This document shows, one piece after another, positions 63,602 through 64,000 of a DNA stretch of 64,000 nt (its first letter is position 1; every line of letters starts with the position of its first letter). The notes below the pieces were generated by a model that searched no databases, was not told the DNA's origin, and saw only the letters and a program-made list of their open reading frames with translations. Origin of the DNA: Gallionella sp. (GTDB lineage Bacteria; Pseudomonadota; Gammaproteobacteria; Burkholderiales; Gallionellaceae); the NCBI GenBank assembly GCA_030681375.1, contig JAUXWM010000062.1, forward strand, positions 1 to 64,000. Direction: 5' to 3'. A program made the position numbers and the translations under genes.

Positions 63602-64000
63602 TACAGGGTACGTGCGACCTCAACGATTTCATAGGCTTCCAGCTTGTCGCCAACCTGAAGATCATTGAAGTTCTTTACCGACAAACCACATTCGAAATTA
63701 GCTCTCACTTCTTTCGTATCATCTTTGAAGCGCTTCAACGAATCCAACTCACCTTCATGAATAAGCTCATTGCCTCGCATCACGCGAACCTTGCAGCCGC
63801 GCTTGACCACGCCTTCCAGCACCATACAACCGGCAATAGTGCCCACTCTGGAAACCACGAACACCTGACGCACCTCGACCAAGCCTAGACTGCTTTCTCG
63901 CTTCTCGGGCGCCAACATGCCGGACAACGCCGTCTTGATGTCGTCCATCATCGCATAGATGATTCCATAGTTGCGTATCTCTACGCCACACGATTCTGCA
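63601..64000 (-). CDS. infB: translation initiation factor IF-2, C-terminal part, cut by window edge
   Basis: The last 132 residues are present. The frame is open to the right edge and reads [20 protein letters not shown], then [20 protein letters not shown], the C-terminal region of IF-2 with its second beta-barrel domain. Binds initiator tRNA. The internal Met at 63951 is not a start. Leads the leftward rbfA-truB-rpsO-pnp group. Confidence 0.97.
   Translation of the reverse strand, partial: AESCGVEIRNYGIIYAMMDDIKTALSGMLAPEKRESSLGLVEVRQVFVVSRVGTIAGCMVLEGVVKRGCKVRVMRGNELIHEGELDSLKRFKDDTKEVRANFECGLSVKNFNDLQVGDKLEAYEIVEVARTL

Overview
The window joins two unlike pieces of a Gram-negative chromosome. 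Positions 1 to about 17,602 are the right-hand part of an integrated phage or phage-like element. From the tRNA genes at 17,603 to the right edge lies ordinary housekeeping sequence. Gene content and order (ccmA-I; lpxB/lpxA/fabZ/lpxD/skp/bamA/rseP/dxr/cdsA/uppS/frr/pyrH/tsf/rpsB; fabG/fabD/fabH/plsX/rpmF; infB/rbfA/truB/rpsO/pnp) point to a betaproteobacterium. A Nitrosomonadales or Gallionellaceae-like lineage is my inference from recall, not a search.

Element, left part (1-4,110). A leftward early operon holds a Cro-like gene, small genes, an HNH protein and an O-type replication gene that runs off the left edge and carries nine 15-bp tandem repeats. A CI/LexA-type self-cleaving repressor faces right, followed by two small secreted proteins that look like lysogenic cargo. 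Five 14-bp operator-like sites built on TTAAGC-2-GCTTAA lie at both early control regions, giving a lambda-like two-operon layout.

Element, right early operon (4,160-17,560). A strong promoter overlapped by operators drives rightward transcription through: three integron-attC-like hairpins with small cassette-type genes (4,484-5,534); a largely non-coding stretch with long-range helices and an 85%-identical 114-nt duplication (5,541-6,669); small genes; RecT and a YqaJ/lambda-exonuclease-type protein; a complete diversity-generating retroelement (two variable proteins, Avd-like protein, template repeat, reverse transcriptase; 12,008-14,770); Ssb; a damaged gene; an excisionase-like protein; and a tyrosine integrase whose end abuts the 3' end of tRNA-His. 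That tRNA is the probable attachment site; the other end of the element is outside the window.

The retroelement is the strongest find. The variable repeats of both target genes differ from the template almost only at template adenines (12 of 13 and 9 of 10 substitutions), the hallmark of mutagenic retrohoming. It sits among early recombination genes rather than tail genes.

Housekeeping part. tRNA-His, tRNA-Arg and tRNA-Pro; pgsA-uvrC-uracil-DNA glycosylase-EF-hand membrane protein; rlmJ; a ferritin-like protein and rep helicase; the full cytochrome c maturation operon; fabI; a compact histidine kinase with a response-regulator/TPR protein; the lipid A, outer-membrane assembly, isoprenoid and translation cluster; the fatty acid initiation cluster with rpmF and yceD; maf, a methyltransferase and dksA; then pnp-rpsO-truB-rbfA-infB, cut by the right edge. 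Most reads leftward.
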